Of a DNA stretch of 8,017 bases, positions 8,001 through 8,017 are shown piece by piece. Within the stretch, counting starts at the first letter, position 1, and the number at the start of each line of letters is the position of its first letter. Origin of the DNA: Deltaproteobacteria bacterium (GTDB lineage Bacteria > Desulfobacterota > Desulfobacteria > Desulfobacterales > UBA11574); NCBI GenBank assembly GCA_019313025.1, contig JAFDCA010000299.1:1-8017 (forward strand). Direction: 5' to 3'. Below the pieces are notes generated by a model. The model was not told where the DNA came from. It saw only the letters and a program-made list of their open reading frames with translations, and ran no database searches. The position numbers and the translations under genes are program-made.

Positions 8001-8017
8001 AGGGTACCATACGATAA

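Overview
The window carries six protein-coding genes, all on the minus strand, so transcription runs from position 8017 towards 1. Two are certain housekeeping genes: an NAD+-dependent DNA ligase (ligA) and, downstream, a small acylphosphatase. Two encode envelope proteins: a TPR/CsgG-like protein, and a lipoprotein with a fibronectin-III-like and BACON-like domains that is cut by the left edge. Two small conserved-looking proteins lie upstream of ligA: one cysteine-rich, one resembling the PC4/p15 single-stranded-DNA-binding fold. A Gram-negative, probably anaerobic delta-type proteobacterium (Desulfobacterota, perhaps Desulfobacterales) is my best guess. It rests on the style of the BACON lipoprotein, the CsgG/TPR protein and the cysteine-cluster protein. 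No rRNA or strict marker is present, so this is inference.

Layout in transcription order: cysteine-rich YkgJ-like protein (7479-8000, start uncertain); 200-bp gap with a TTGACA-type promoter; 83-aa PC4-like protein (7027-7278); a 194-bp MITE-like inverted-repeat element directly after its stop codon (6834-7027); a 131-bp leader; ligA (4684-6702); a gap of about 300 bp with a 10-bp inverted repeat; acylphosphatase (4100-4381); a gene-free AT-rich gap of about 1.1 kb with clustered dyads; the TPR/CsgG-like protein (1186-2985); and after 100 bp the BACON lipoprotein (1-1085, incomplete).

The envelope pair is the least conventional part. The two genes share strand and spacing consistent with an operon. 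The first has a CsgG/LpoB-like fold but no lipobox, plus a hydrophobic Ala/Gly segment, a run of glycines and a C-terminal beta-rich domain. The second has a clear lipobox and repeated beta-sandwich domains. A joint outer-membrane or surface role is plausible but unproven.

The best non-coding signal is the 6834-7027 element. It has 14-bp perfect inverted ends, flanking TA dinucleotides, and arms that stay imperfectly complementary for about 40 bp, as expected for a non-autonomous element moved by a TA-targeting (IS630/Tc1-mariner-type) transposase. I found no convincing defence system, CRISPR array, tRNA, rRNA or full insertion sequence.
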